Shown: piece by piece, positions 18,144-26,786 of the stretch
How the letters are laid out: the number at the start of each line of letters is the position of its first letter
How positions within the stretch are numbered: position 1 is the first letter of the stretch
Assembly: GCA_023451735.1 (NCBI GenBank)
Contig: JAEXYH010000099.1
Coordinates: 62,001-126,000, forward strand
Source: Pseudomonadota bacterium
Lineage (GTDB): Bacteria > Pseudomonadota > Alphaproteobacteria > Rhizobiales > Rhizobiaceae
Reading direction: 5' to 3'
Length of the DNA: 64,000 nucleotides
Program-made: the position numbers and the translations under genes
The notes under the pieces: generated by a model
Told to the model about the DNA's origin: nothing
Database searches by the model: none
What the model saw: the letters and a program-made list of their open reading frames with translations, nothing else

Positions 18144-19000
18144 AATCCCTGAACCGCTACTTTTCCAAACCCGGGCTGGCGCTGGTGCTCCTTGCGCCCG
18201 CCGTCCTGATCTATGCCGTGGCTTTCCTGGCGCCGGTGGTCAAACTCGGCTTCATGTCCTTCGTCGATACAGATGCCAGCGGCAGCATGCTCGACAGTCA
18301 CAGCATCGACAACTATGTCAACTTCATCACCGACAGCTATTATATCAGCGCCATCGCCAATTCGTTGGTCATGGCCGCGGTCGTGACCGTGCTGACATTG
18401 ATCTGCGCCTATCCCATCGCCATGGTCATCCAGAGCGCCGGGCCGAGATGGCGCAACCTGCTCATCGTCATCACCATTTCGCCGCTTCTGGTCAGCAGCG
18501 TCGTGCGTACCTATGGCTGGATACTACTGCTCGGTGATACCGGCGTCCTGAACTACGCGCTGCAGGCGATAGGCCTCACCCAAGCTCCGTTGCGGCTGCT
18601 CAACAATTACCTCGGCGTTGTGATCGGCCTGGTCGAAATCCTGATGCCCTATATGGCCTTGTCTCTGCTGGCCGGGTTCGGCCGGTTGAATGCGGATCTG
18701 AATGCCGCTGCGGCCTCCCTCGGCGCCAATGCCTTTCGCCGGTTCTACCATGTGACGTTGCCGCTGACCGTACCTGGTATCGCGCTCGGAAGCCTGTTGT
18801 GTTTCGTTCTGGCTATCAGTTCTTTTGTCACGCCGCGCCTGCTTGGCGGCGGTCGCGTCGTGCTCCTCGCCACCGAAATCTACGATCAGGCGATTGTCGA
18901 ACTGCAATGGCCGATGGCGGCCACGCTGTCGATCACGCTTCTCATTCTGCTCGCGGTGGCGCTGGCATTCTACTCGCGGCTGATGCGCCGGTTCGCCTGA
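18140..19000 (+). CDS. Pot-type ABC permease (PotB-like)
   Basis: A 286-residue inner-membrane permease. The first membrane segment is LALVLLAPAVLIYAVAFLAP, and about five more follow. The EAA-type cytoplasmic loop is present as NAAAASLGANAFRRFYHVTLPLTVPG, placing it in the PotB/PotH class. The ATG at 18140 overlaps the stop codon of the ATPase (ATGA), implying translational coupling, so I prefer it to the more upstream start of the frame. Confidence 0.88.
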   Translation: MKSLNRYFSKPGLALVLLAPAVLIYAVAFLAPVVKLGFMSFVDTDASGSMLDSHSIDNYVNFITDSYYISAIANSLVMAAVVTVLTLICAYPIAMVIQSAGPRWRNLLIVITISPLLVSSVVRTYGWILLLGDTGVLNYALQAIGLTQAPLRLLNNYLGVVIGLVEILMPYMALSLLAGFGRLNADLNAAAASLGANAFRRFYHVTLPLTVPGIALGSLLCFVLAISSFVTPRLLGGGRVVLLATEIYDQAIVELQWPMAATLSITLLILLAVALAFYSRLMRRFA

Positions 19001-19019
19001 AAGGAGCGGAGAACATATC

Positions 19020-19814
19020 ATGGTTGGTTCAACAAGAATTCCGCTCATCGTTGCAAGCATCATACTGTTTGCGTTCCTGCTCTCGCCCATCCTGATCGTC
19101 ATCCCGCTGTCTTTCAGCGCCGACCAATGGCTGACCTTTCCACCATCGGCCTGGAGCACGCGCTGGTACGGCGAAATCCTCGGCAATGCGCAGATCGTCG
19201 ATGCCTTCTGGACAAGTCTCTGGCTTGCCCTGATCGTCACCGTCCTGACCCTGCTGTTGAGCGTGCCAGCCGTCTACGCCCTCAAGCGCCTCACGATCGG
19301 AGGGGAAGCGGCGCTGCTGAATTTCTTCACCTCGCCGCTGCTGCTGCCCTCGATCGTTCTCGGACTCGGCATCCTGATCGTTTTTGCTCCGGCAAACCTG
19401 CTCGGAACCTATACGGGTCTGACGCTGGCGCATCTCGTCGTGACGGTGCCCTATGCGATCCGCATCCTGGCGACGACCTTCGATACGTTGAACGCGAATA
19501 TCGAGGAGGCGGCAGCTTCGCTTGGGGCGAATCCAGTCAAGGTGTTTACGCTGGTGACCTTGCCCATGCTGACGCCAGGCCTGATCGGCGCCGGCGTGCT
19601 CAGCTTCCTGTCGTCCTTCGACGAGGTGGTGATTTCGCTGTTCCTTGTCGGTCCGCGCATCAACACGCTGCCGGTGGCGCTGTTCTCTTATGTCGAATCC
19701 CACTCGGATCCGATGGGGGCTGCGGTGTCCTCGCTGCTCATCTTCCTCACTTTGATCGTCGTCGTGACGCTGGAACGGCTGATGGGGCTGACGCGCGCGC
19801 TTGGCAAACAATGA
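19020..19814 (+). CDS. Pot-type ABC permease (PotC-like)
   Basis: A 264-residue inner-membrane permease, the partner of the preceding PotB-like protein. It begins with a membrane segment (IPLIVASIILFAFLLSPILIV) and has the typical loop EEAAASLGANPVKVFTLVTLPMLTPG. It starts 19 bases after the previous gene behind AAAGGAG. About 30 bases separate it from the aldolase gene, so transport and degradation genes appear to share a transcript. Confidence 0.88.
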   Translation: MVGSTRIPLIVASIILFAFLLSPILIVIPLSFSADQWLTFPPSAWSTRWYGEILGNAQIVDAFWTSLWLALIVTVLTLLLSVPAVYALKRLTIGGEAALLNFFTSPLLLPSIVLGLGILIVFAPANLLGTYTGLTLAHLVVTVPYAIRILATTFDTLNANIEEAAASLGANPVKVFTLVTLPMLTPGLIGAGVLSFLSSFDEVVISLFLVGPRINTLPVALFSYVESHSDPMGAAVSSLLIFLTLIVVVTLERLMGLTRALGKQ

Positions 19815-19844
19815 AGACGTTTCGAATTATAAAGGCTTTTCAAA

Positions 19845-20582
19845 ATGATGGATAAAGTTGCGCTCTGGATGTCCGAGCCGAGTGTCTCCTTCGGGGAGAT
19901 CGCCTATCGGCAAGGTTTCCGCACGCTGATACTTGATGTCGAACACGGAACCTTCGATCTCGACAGTCTCGACCGGTTTTTGGGCTTCAGCCGGGCGCGC
20001 GGTTTCCGTACGCTGGTGAAGGTCCTGTCCCCGGATGTCGCACCGGTACAGCAGGCGCTCGATTTCGGCGCCGACGGCGTGATTATTCCCCACTTGATGG
20101 ATATCGAACATGTCCGCGCCATTTGCGCGGCTGCCAAATATCCGAGCCTCGGTTCGCGCAGCTATGCCAGCGCGCGAGCCAGCGGCTATTCCCGCCTGAC
20201 CCAGGACGATCTCGACCGCCGCAACCGCGAAACCCGCTGCTATGCGATGATCGAAACGGCGGAAAGCCTCGCCGATGTCGAGAAGATCGCCGCATTGCCG
20301 ACCGTGGACGGACTGTTTCCCGGCCCGACGGACTTGTCCCTGTCCTCCGGTCGAGGACAATATTCATTCGGTCCTGATCACCAGAAGGACCTGGAGCGTT
20401 GCGCTGCAGCCGCCAAGGCAGCTGGCAAGAGCTGGATCATGCCCGGCTGGTCTCCGGCCGAGCGCAAGTTCGCTCATGATTTTGGCGCTGAAATGCTCGT
20501 CAGCGCCAACCAGTATGGCTCGATCAATCTGGGCCTGACCACCACCGTCAACATGCTGAAAGCCGAATTCGCCGCCATCTGA
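19845..20582 (+). CDS. HpcH/HpaI-family aldolase
   Basis: A 245-residue class II-type aldolase of the HpcH/HpaI/citrate lyase beta family. Known members cleave 4-hydroxy-2-oxo acids to pyruvate and an aldehyde. Seen here are DVEHG (31-35), the metal-ligand Glu in YAMIETAES (E137), and FPGPTDLSLS with Asp163, another metal ligand. The strand that normally holds a catalytic Arg (VRVP or VRPP in many members) reads LVKVLSPD, with Lys59. The protein is cytoplasmic. It follows the transporter and precedes an amidase and an RraA-like lyase, so it probably cleaves the carbon skeleton of the imported compound. Confidence 0.85.
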   Translation: MMDKVALWMSEPSVSFGEIAYRQGFRTLILDVEHGTFDLDSLDRFLGFSRARGFRTLVKVLSPDVAPVQQALDFGADGVIIPHLMDIEHVRAICAAAKYPSLGSRSYASARASGYSRLTQDDLDRRNRETRCYAMIETAESLADVEKIAALPTVDGLFPGPTDLSLSSGRGQYSFGPDHQKDLERCAAAAKAAGKSWIMPGWSPAERKFAHDFGAEMLVSANQYGSINLGLTTTVNMLKAEFAAI

Positions 20583-20612
20583 CAGCGAGCGACAGAGAAA
20601 TGGAATAAGATC

Positions 20613-21431
20613 ATGAAAATTTCCCTTCTTCAGACCAACCCGCAGGACGACAAGGCCAAGAACCTCGCCGATGTCACCGCTCTGGTTGCCTCGATCATCA
20701 AGGACGAAAGGCCGGACCTCATAGTCCTGCCGGAATATTTCAACTTCTATGGCGGTTCCACCGAAGCCAAGCTCGCCGCGGCCGAGACGCTCGATAACAC
20801 CGAGACCTACGCTTTCCTCAGCAACCTGGCCCGCAGCAACAATGTCTGGGTACATGGCGGCAGCGTCATGGAAGTGATCCCCGGCGAAAATCGCTTCTAC
20901 AACACTTCGCTTGTCTTCAACCGCAAGGGCGAGGAAGTGGCGCGTTACCGCAAGATTCATCTTTTCGATATCATCGGCCCGGATGGCACCGCACATCGTG
21001 AATCCGACATGATCAAGCCGGGCGAGGAGATCGTCACCTTCGATCTCGAAGGTCATACGGTCGGTTGCGTCATCTGCTACGATATCCGTTTCGCCGACCT
21101 GTTCCTGAAGCTGGCGGAAAAGCCATGCGACCTCATCCTGGTTCCGGCAGCTTTCACCCTGCATACCGGTATGGACCATTGGGAGGTCATCCTGCGCGGC
21201 CGCGCCATCGAAACGCAGGCCTATGTGGCGGCCTGCGGCCAGTGGGGCAAGAACATTTCGAATGGCCGGATGCGCGAAGTCTACGGCAACTCGATGATCA
21301 TCGATCCCTGGGGCCATGTCGTCGCGCGCGCTTCCAACGGCGTTACCACGGTCAGCGGCACAGCCACCAAGGCGCAAGTCGAGAAAGTGCGCTCGCTCAT
21401 CCCGCTGCAGCAGAACCGTCGCCTGCGCTGA
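20613..21431 (+). CDS. Carbon-nitrogen hydrolase (nitrilase superfamily)
   Basis: A 272-residue cytoplasmic amidase of the nitrilase superfamily, Nit1/Nit2-like branch. The complete catalytic triad is visible: Glu41 in VLPEYF, Lys114 in YRKIHLF and Cys155 in VICYDIRF. Nit2-type enzymes remove ammonia from omega-amides of oxo acids, and others hydrolyse N-carbamoyl or simple amides. It sits between the HpcH/HpaI aldolase and an RraA-like gene in one operon. An amide intermediate in the pathway is therefore likely. The precise substrate is unknown. Confidence 0.88.
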   Translation: MKISLLQTNPQDDKAKNLADVTALVASIIKDERPDLIVLPEYFNFYGGSTEAKLAAAETLDNTETYAFLSNLARSNNVWVHGGSVMEVIPGENRFYNTSLVFNRKGEEVARYRKIHLFDIIGPDGTAHRESDMIKPGEEIVTFDLEGHTVGCVICYDIRFADLFLKLAEKPCDLILVPAAFTLHTGMDHWEVILRGRAIETQAYVAACGQWGKNISNGRMREVYGNSMIIDPWGHVVARASNGVTTVSGTATKAQVEKVRSLIPLQQNRRLR

Positions 21432-21444
21432 GGGAGCGTGTATC

Positions 21445-22113
21445 ATGTATTCGACCAAACCCATGCCGGCACAGGTGTCGAGGGATCTCATCGACCTGTT
21501 CTCCGGCGTCGAGACCGCCACGATCGGGCATTCGCGCCATATCGGTTTCATGCATCGGGGCATCCAGCCGATGGTGCGCGGCCGCACCGTCGTCGGTACA
21601 GCCGTCACTGTTGCGATCCCTGGCCCGGATTCGACCATGCTGCACCATGCTCTTGGCCTGCTGCGTCCGGGTGATGTCCTTGTGGTCGACCGGCTGGGTG
21701 ACGATCGTCACGCCTGCTGGGGTGGGGCGGTTACCGTATCGGCCAAGGCGGCTGGCGCTGTTGCTGGTATCGTCGATGGTCCGTGCACGGACCTTGCCGA
21801 GATTGAAGCCTCGGGTTTCCCTGTCTGGGCACGCGGGCTGTCGCCGATCACCACCCGCATCTATGATACTGGTGGTGGTCTGAACATCCCGGTCTGCTGC
21901 GGCGGCGCCGTGGTGATGCCGGGCGACCTTATCCTTGCCGATGATTCCGGCGTGCTCGTGCTGCCGGTCGATGAGGCACGCGAAGTCGGTGAAGCAGCGC
22001 TCAAGCGGCAGGAGCGGGGACGGCTTGCCGAGATCGAGTTCGCGGCCGGGCGCAGCAAACTCGGCATGGTTTCCGGTGCCACGGACAAGATCCTCGCGCG
22101 GCTGACCGCCTGA
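21445..22113 (+). CDS. RraA-like lyase (HMG/CHA aldolase family)
   Basis: A 222-residue protein of the RraA-like family, whose enzymatic members are 4-hydroxy-4-methyl-2-oxoglutarate aldolases or oxaloacetate decarboxylases. Features seen: GTAVTVAIPGPDSTMLHHAL, GDVLVVD, and GIVDGPCTDLAEIEASGFPVWARG, with GDLILADDSGVLVLP near the end. Classical RraA has an Arg in the DGxxRD loop, whereas here the loop reads DGPCTD. The ATG at 21445 lies 13 bases after the amidase stop behind GGGAG. It is the last gene of the unit and fits a terminal lyase or decarboxylase step. Confidence 0.82.
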   Translation: MYSTKPMPAQVSRDLIDLFSGVETATIGHSRHIGFMHRGIQPMVRGRTVVGTAVTVAIPGPDSTMLHHALGLLRPGDVLVVDRLGDDRHACWGGAVTVSAKAAGAVAGIVDGPCTDLAEIEASGFPVWARGLSPITTRIYDTGGGLNIPVCCGGAVVMPGDLILADDSGVLVLPVDEAREVGEAALKRQERGRLAEIEFAAGRSKLGMVSGATDKILARLTA

Positions 22114-22209
22114 AACGGCGCCCCGTCTCGGCAAGAGGCGGGGCACGAGATTAAGTAAGGTGCCACAGGTGCGGATCCGTCAAGAACTGGAACCATGATG
22201 TGAACCAGC

Positions 22210-23112
22210 TTATGATGTGGACGACTCGTCTTGGTTTTTGGAAGCTAGGTGGCGTAAAAGAGCCAGCGCCAAGGATTCAAGTTGAACTTTCGATTGTGTG
22301 CAAAGTATGAGCCGCCGCTTTGCCCATGTGTCAGACAACCGCACAAAGGCAAGAGGTACAAGTCGACGCGCCTGCCGAGCAGCCACTTCCGGGACGATGC
22401 CAATCCCGGCGCCATCGGATGCCATGCGGCAGATGCCGTCAAATGTTTGAAGGCGGATGCGCGGGCGGGCGCGAAGCCCAATGCGACTAGCCTGTTCCTG
22501 AAGAAACAGCTGAAGGGCGCCCTCGAATCCAATCATCGGTTCCGCAACTACTTGAGCGAAAGTCAGTCGTCTGTTTGTCGATAAGGGGTGATCACGGTGC
22601 ATGACCACGACAAGCTGATCGACTGCAAATGGGTAGCGGCAAAGCGATCCAGTATCTGTGGCGTCAGAAGCAATGCCAATATCTGCCAGTCCGCCGGCAA
22701 CAGCTTTGGTGATCTCGGAACTCGGGCGTTCCGATAAATCGATGTCCGCTCTTGGATGCTCCACGAGAAATGAACCCAGTCGATCCGGCAGGAAGCAAGA
22801 AGCTGCTGCGGAGTTTGCAAGCACTCGAACTGAGCCTCTGAAGCCGCGTGCGTGATCCGACAATTCGGCTTGCATCGCTCCTATCTGACGCAGAACAAGT
22901 CGAGCATGGTGTCCCAGTGCATCTCCCGCCCGCGTCGGCATAACGCCTCGTCTGCTCCGGACAAGTAGCTGGACGCCAGAAGCAATCTCCATATCACGCA
23001 GCCGCTCGCTCGCGGCGGCCAAGGAAAGGTTGGCGGCAGCTGCACCATGGGTAATGCTGCCGGCATCAATCACGGCAAGGAAAAGCCGCAGGTCTGCTAT
23101 ATCGAAACGCAT
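22210..23112 (-). CDS. LysR-family transcriptional regulator
   Basis: A regulator of 300 residues starting MRFDIADLRLFLAVIDAG. The HTH region reads ITHGAAAANLSLAAASERLRDME, followed by GVQLLVRSRRGV and a substrate-binding domain with IGFEGALQLFL and GAGIGIVPE. The frame is open about 32 codons further upstream, but the LysR fold begins at this ATG (23112). It is divergent from a TauE/SafE exporter gene with under 100 bases between the starts, the usual layout of a LysR regulator and its target. Confidence 0.88.
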   Translation of the reverse strand: MRFDIADLRLFLAVIDAGSITHGAAAANLSLAAASERLRDMEIASGVQLLVRSRRGVMPTRAGDALGHHARLVLRQIGAMQAELSDHARGFRGSVRVLANSAAASCFLPDRLGSFLVEHPRADIDLSERPSSEITKAVAGGLADIGIASDATDTGSLCRYPFAVDQLVVVMHRDHPLSTNRRLTFAQVVAEPMIGFEGALQLFLQEQASRIGLRARPRIRLQTFDGICRMASDGAGIGIVPEVAARQARRLVPLAFVRLSDTWAKRRLILCTQSKVQLESLALALLRHLASKNQDESSTS

Positions 23113-23210
23113 GGTGCACGTTAGCATGCCTTCAGCCTTCGGCCCAGCCGAAGGACGAACACGGCACTTCCGAATTGCTTCTGCTTTCCAAATGCCGCTG
23201 AAGTGCACTT

Positions 23211-23957
23211 ATGGAACAAAACTTTTCGATCGTAGCCGCCGTGGCCGCAACCTTCTTTCTTGCCGGGATCGTCAAAGGCGTGACTGGTATGGGCTTGCCG
23301 ACAGTGGCCATGGGCATACTTGGCTGGGTTGTGTCTCCGCTGACTGCTGCTGCTCTCCTGCTGGTTCCCTCTTTCGTTACAAATGCCTGCCAGCTTCTTT
23401 CCGGTCCTAGCTTTGGAAGCCTGTTGATACGGTTCTGGCCGATGATGCTGACAGTCGCACTCGGAACTATTGCCGGCTCGGCGATGCTGACTAGCGGCGA
23501 CACGGACATGACTACAGCGGCGCTAGGGATTATCCTGGTTGTCTATGCCAGTTACACACTGGTTGCGCGTCCGCTGCGCGTTCCCTTGCGTTGGGAGCGT
23601 ACTTTGGCGCCGATGGTGGGTGTCGCCACCGGCTTGATCACAGGGGGCACTGGCGTCTTCGTTATTCCCGCTGTTCCATACCTCCAGTCTCTCGGGCTCA
23701 GTAAGGAGGAGCTGGTCCAGGCGCTCGGCCTTTCATTCACAGTCTCGACGATCGCCTTGGCGATTGGGCTTGGATGGCACGGCCGCGCGTTCGGCGCTAT
23801 TTGGCTTGCATCAAGTCTTTCCGTCATTCCGGCTTTAATCGGAATGGCGGCGGGACAGCTGATCCGAAAAAGGATCAGCCCAAGCGCGTTCCGCCGTGTT
23901 TTCCTCCTGGGTTTGTTTTGTTTGGGTCTGTCGATGGCCTCCGGTGCATTATTCTGA
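23211..23957 (+). CDS. TauE/SafE-family sulfite/sulfonate exporter
   Basis: A 248-residue integral membrane protein of the TauE/SafE/YfcA family with about eight hydrophobic segments. The two family repeats are visible: FFLAGIVKGVTGMGLPTVAMGIL near the start and VATGLITGGTGVFVIPAVPYLQSLGL in the second half. Such proteins export sulfite, sulfoacetate or related anions. It is divergent from a LysR gene and its stop overlaps the start of an alpha/beta hydrolase gene by one base. Confidence 0.88.
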   Translation: MEQNFSIVAAVAATFFLAGIVKGVTGMGLPTVAMGILGWVVSPLTAAALLLVPSFVTNACQLLSGPSFGSLLIRFWPMMLTVALGTIAGSAMLTSGDTDMTTAALGIILVVYASYTLVARPLRVPLRWERTLAPMVGVATGLITGGTGVFVIPAVPYLQSLGLSKEELVQALGLSFTVSTIALAIGLGWHGRAFGAIWLASSLSVIPALIGMAAGQLIRKRISPSAFRRVFLLGLFCLGLSMASGALF

Positions 23958-24910
23958 TGGCCACACGGAAGCCCGAAACTTCAAGTCGTGCTGATGAACT
24001 TACGCGGATCGATCTGCGGTGCAGCGATGGAGTTGTGCTCGGCGGCAATCTTTGGATACCGGGCAACCGTCAACCAGTCGGCCAGGTCATCATCAACTGC
24101 GCAACCGGTGTGCTCTCGCGTTATTATCACCGCTACGCCCGATTTCTTTCCACTTTTGGTCTGGTGGTTCTCACCTATGACTACCGAGGTATAGGTCTTT
24201 CGCGCCCTAACGATCTACGAACCTGCGGGTACACATGGCGAGATTGGGGTGAGAAGGATTTCGAGGCCGCCGTAATGATGATGCGAGGCAAGCACCCATC
24301 GCTTCCCCTTTCAGTTATCGGACACAGTATCGGCGGATTTCTCCCGGGCTTGGCGGCGAATTCGCGTGAGATCGACCGTATGTTGACCGTCGGCGCACAG
24401 TTCGCCTGGCGCGGGGACTACGCTCGCCGTGAACGAATGCGGCTCATTCTAAAGTGGCACGTTGCAATGCCCGCAATCACTGCGATCTGCGGCTATTTTC
24501 CCGGCCGGAAACTGGGATGGTTAGAGGATTTGCCAAAAGGTGTTGCTCTGGAGTGGGCCTTTCGGCGCTCCCAATTCGAGCTGAGTTATCCGAGAGAGGA
24601 TCGAGAACCAATGTTGATGCGCATGGCTTCAATTACAGCGCCGATAGTGGCCGTTGTGGTGTCGGATGACGAGATCGGCACCATTGAAGCTGTACATCGA
24701 ACGCTTTCTCACTACGAAAATTCCGACCGGACGATGGTGTTACTCAAGCCCCCTGATCTCGACTCCGCCGCAGTCGGGCATTTTGGTTTGTTTCACGACC
24801 GACATATAAACAGCTTCTGGCATCAGACGCTTTATTGGTTGCTCAATGGCCAGAACCCGTGGCCCTATGACGTTGCATTTTCTATTCAGAACGGCGCGTA
24901 CAGCGGATGA
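23957..24910 (+). CDS. Alpha/beta hydrolase
   Basis: A 317-residue serine hydrolase. The nucleophile elbow is GHSIGG, preceded by VVLTYDYRGIGLSRP, which is the oxyanion-region strand of the fold. The acid is probably within VVVSDDEIGT and the His is in VGHFGLF near the C-terminus. No signal peptide is seen. The start ATG shares a base with the stop of the TauE/SafE gene, so the two are translated together under the same LysR regulator. The substrate is unknown. The family resembles predicted esterases annotated YbaC or YheT-like, but I cannot narrow it. Confidence 0.8.
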   Translation: MATRKPETSSRADELTRIDLRCSDGVVLGGNLWIPGNRQPVGQVIINCATGVLSRYYHRYARFLSTFGLVVLTYDYRGIGLSRPNDLRTCGYTWRDWGEKDFEAAVMMMRGKHPSLPLSVIGHSIGGFLPGLAANSREIDRMLTVGAQFAWRGDYARRERMRLILKWHVAMPAITAICGYFPGRKLGWLEDLPKGVALEWAFRRSQFELSYPREDREPMLMRMASITAPIVAVVVSDDEIGTIEAVHRTLSHYENSDRTMVLLKPPDLDSAAVGHFGLFHDRHINSFWHQTLYWLLNGQNPWPYDVAFSIQNGAYSG

Positions 24911-25023
24911 ATTTTGCCGGTCTCCGCAGAGTACTTGCCGTCCCCTAAAGCTGGCGCAACGATACTGGCACGTGGTTCTCGCAAGTAAATGCGTGTTGCC
25001 ACCAAGCCAGCAGATTTTGCTGC

Positions 25024-26028
25024 CTATAGAAAATCGAGAGGAGCGAGGTTGCCGCCTTGCTCTTTGAGACGAGACAGATAGGCAGTGTGATCGAGGACCT
25101 GGTAAGGAAAATACAGGCCAGCCGGAGTAGGAGTCCCATTCAAGCCGGCCAGCCGTTCGAGTATCATGCTCGTACCGAGCGCAGTGAGTGCTGCAGCACC
25201 ACCTGGATGAAAGACAGAATGGCGGCTCCGCAGCGCCCGGCCTCCATCGCCTTCCCCTGCCAGTTCTATGATAATTTCCGTCGATTTTGCTTCGCCACGG
25301 CGGCGCGAAGAGCTGACGCCGGTGGCGATGTTGAATTCCACGTTTCGCGCGCCGGTTTCCGCAGCCAGACCAGCAACATCGATGGAGGAAAAACCTGAGG
25401 CCTCAATCATCGTACCGTCGATTGCTCGAAAGTTGGATTTGGCGTCGTCTCCGCTACGCCAAATCCATGTTCCGTCGCGACGAGACAGTGCGGATGGTAA
25501 CATCTTGCTCAATCGCTCGAAATCTTCGGCAACGGCTGGCCCCCCACCATCCTGTTCGTCGACGAGCGCGCTGATTAAGATATCGTCAACTCGCGCGAAC
25601 GCCTTGGCGCACTCCAGGCTTGCGACAGTCGTGGCACCCACAAGCCACTCGTAGCCCAGCACTATGGCCGCTGCTTGTGGTCTCCGCATGTAAACAGCAA
25701 CTTCGGGCGCAATCTCATAGATACCCGACGAAATGCCGAGATGCGGTATGTTTCGCGCGTGAGCGTAATGAAGCCCGGCCAACCGTTCGTCCGAATAGAA
25801 AACTGCCACGGCTCGTACTGGCCGATCTCCAAGACCGAGATCGGGAGCTTTAGGATCAATGCTGACGCCTTCCGCATTGCCAATCTCGTTGACTACCTTG
25901 CCGATTTTGTCTGGATCCCGTCCACCGATCAGCAATGGAAGTTCGGGATGAGCGGCGCGCAGAGCATCTGCAGTCCGTCTTCCGATCGAACCGGAGCCGC
26001 CCATAAGGAGTATCGGAGCAGATGTCAT
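25024..26028 (-). CDS. Saccharopine dehydrogenase-like NAD(P)-binding protein
   Basis: A 334-residue protein with an N-terminal Rossmann motif (ILLMGGSGSIGRRTADALRAAHP) followed by LLIGGRDPDKI, the pattern of saccharopine-dehydrogenase-type oxidoreductases. The middle and C-terminal regions are less characteristic. It converges on the alpha/beta hydrolase gene and has no partner on its own strand. The reaction cannot be deduced. The family includes both true reductases and proteins of unknown role. Confidence 0.7.
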   Translation of the reverse strand: MTSAPILLMGGSGSIGRRTADALRAAHPELPLLIGGRDPDKIGKVVNEIGNAEGVSIDPKAPDLGLGDRPVRAVAVFYSDERLAGLHYAHARNIPHLGISSGIYEIAPEVAVYMRRPQAAAIVLGYEWLVGATTVASLECAKAFARVDDILISALVDEQDGGGPAVAEDFERLSKMLPSALSRRDGTWIWRSGDDAKSNFRAIDGTMIEASGFSSIDVAGLAAETGARNVEFNIATGVSSSRRRGEAKSTEIIIELAGEGDGGRALRSRHSVFHPGGAAALTALGTSMILERLAGLNGTPTPAGLYFPYQVLDHTAYLSRLKEQGGNLAPLDFL

Positions 26029-26128
26029 AAGGCGGCCCTTTCTCGCTTAGATATTTCGCACTGTATTTCCACAAGCAGCTTGGGTGATGTTTGTTCCGAG
26101 CCTTTTGAAGTTTCAAAGCGATTGGTGA

Positions 26129-26275
26129 TCAGGCCGGGATTCGCCGTTTGAAGAAGTAGTGAAGGACGAAATGTGCCGGTGAAACGACCGCAACCAGTTC
26201 CCAGTCGTCGGCACCCAACTCATTTAGCTGCGCGATTTCCAGCGTTCTTTCCACGGTAAGATATTCCCACTTCAT
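26129..26275 (-). CDS. Small DUF4177-like protein
   Basis: A short protein of 48 residues if started at the ATG at 26275 (MKWEYLTVERT), or 63 from 26320. The pattern WEYLTVE, then LNELGADDWELVAV and a C-terminal FFKRR, is that of small DUF4177-type proteins, where a conserved W-E-L stretch follows a leucine-rich helix. The function of the family is unknown. It is on its own between a dehydrogenase-like gene and another small gene on the same strand. Confidence 0.6.
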   Translation of the reverse strand: MKWEYLTVERTLEIAQLNELGADDWELVAVVSPAHFVLHYFFKRRIPA

Positions 26276-26352
26276 GATGGACCTCATCTGTGTCGCCGCG
26301 TCTTGGGTGGTATCTGCCACTTGGCTTGCGGGTAGGGATTAGGATGCGCGCC

Positions 26353-26697
26353 TCAAAACGTCTTCACTTCGTCAACCGGCTCTTGCCAATAGCTGTCGAT
26401 GATGTTGCGGCAATTCCGGATGACGTGCTCGCCAATCTCCGGATTGCCGCCTCGCAAAGTATTCGGATCGCCGCCGCAGAGGTGTACAAAGCTGACTTGC
26501 TGTACGGAAAACGTGAAATAGCCTTCACTCGTTGGTTCGAGCTCCAGCCCGGCGTCCTGCACATTTCTTGCGACCTCGTCTGTCGCGTCGGAAATGGCTT
26601 GAGCCACTTTCTCAAGCATTGTGTGCTCGGCAGCATTCTGGATCGCCAAGAAGCGTTGCTGCTCTGGAGTCGGAATTGGGCAACTTCTGTCTGCCAT
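26353..26697 (-). CDS. Hypothetical protein, 114 residues
   Basis: A soluble-looking small protein starting MADRSCPIPTPEQQRFLAIQ at 26697. The start is supported by AGGAG eight bases upstream. No membrane segment or known motif is visible. The middle holds an acidic amphipathic stretch (TMLEKVAQAISDATDEVARNV) and the C-terminus EHVIRNCRNIIDSYW. I do not recognise the family. The good ribosome-binding site and normal base composition argue that it is a real gene. Confidence 0.6.
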   Translation of the reverse strand: MADRSCPIPTPEQQRFLAIQNAAEHTMLEKVAQAISDATDEVARNVQDAGLELEPTSEGYFTFSVQQVSFVHLCGGDPNTLRGGNPEIGEHVIRNCRNIIDSYWQEPVDEVKTF

Positions 26698-26786
26698 CAA
26701 AATCTCCTGAAACAAACGTTCAACTGATGCATGCTCTGCGGTAACAGGACCTTGGTTTTGGATGGGCCGTCCTTAGATTTCGGTCG

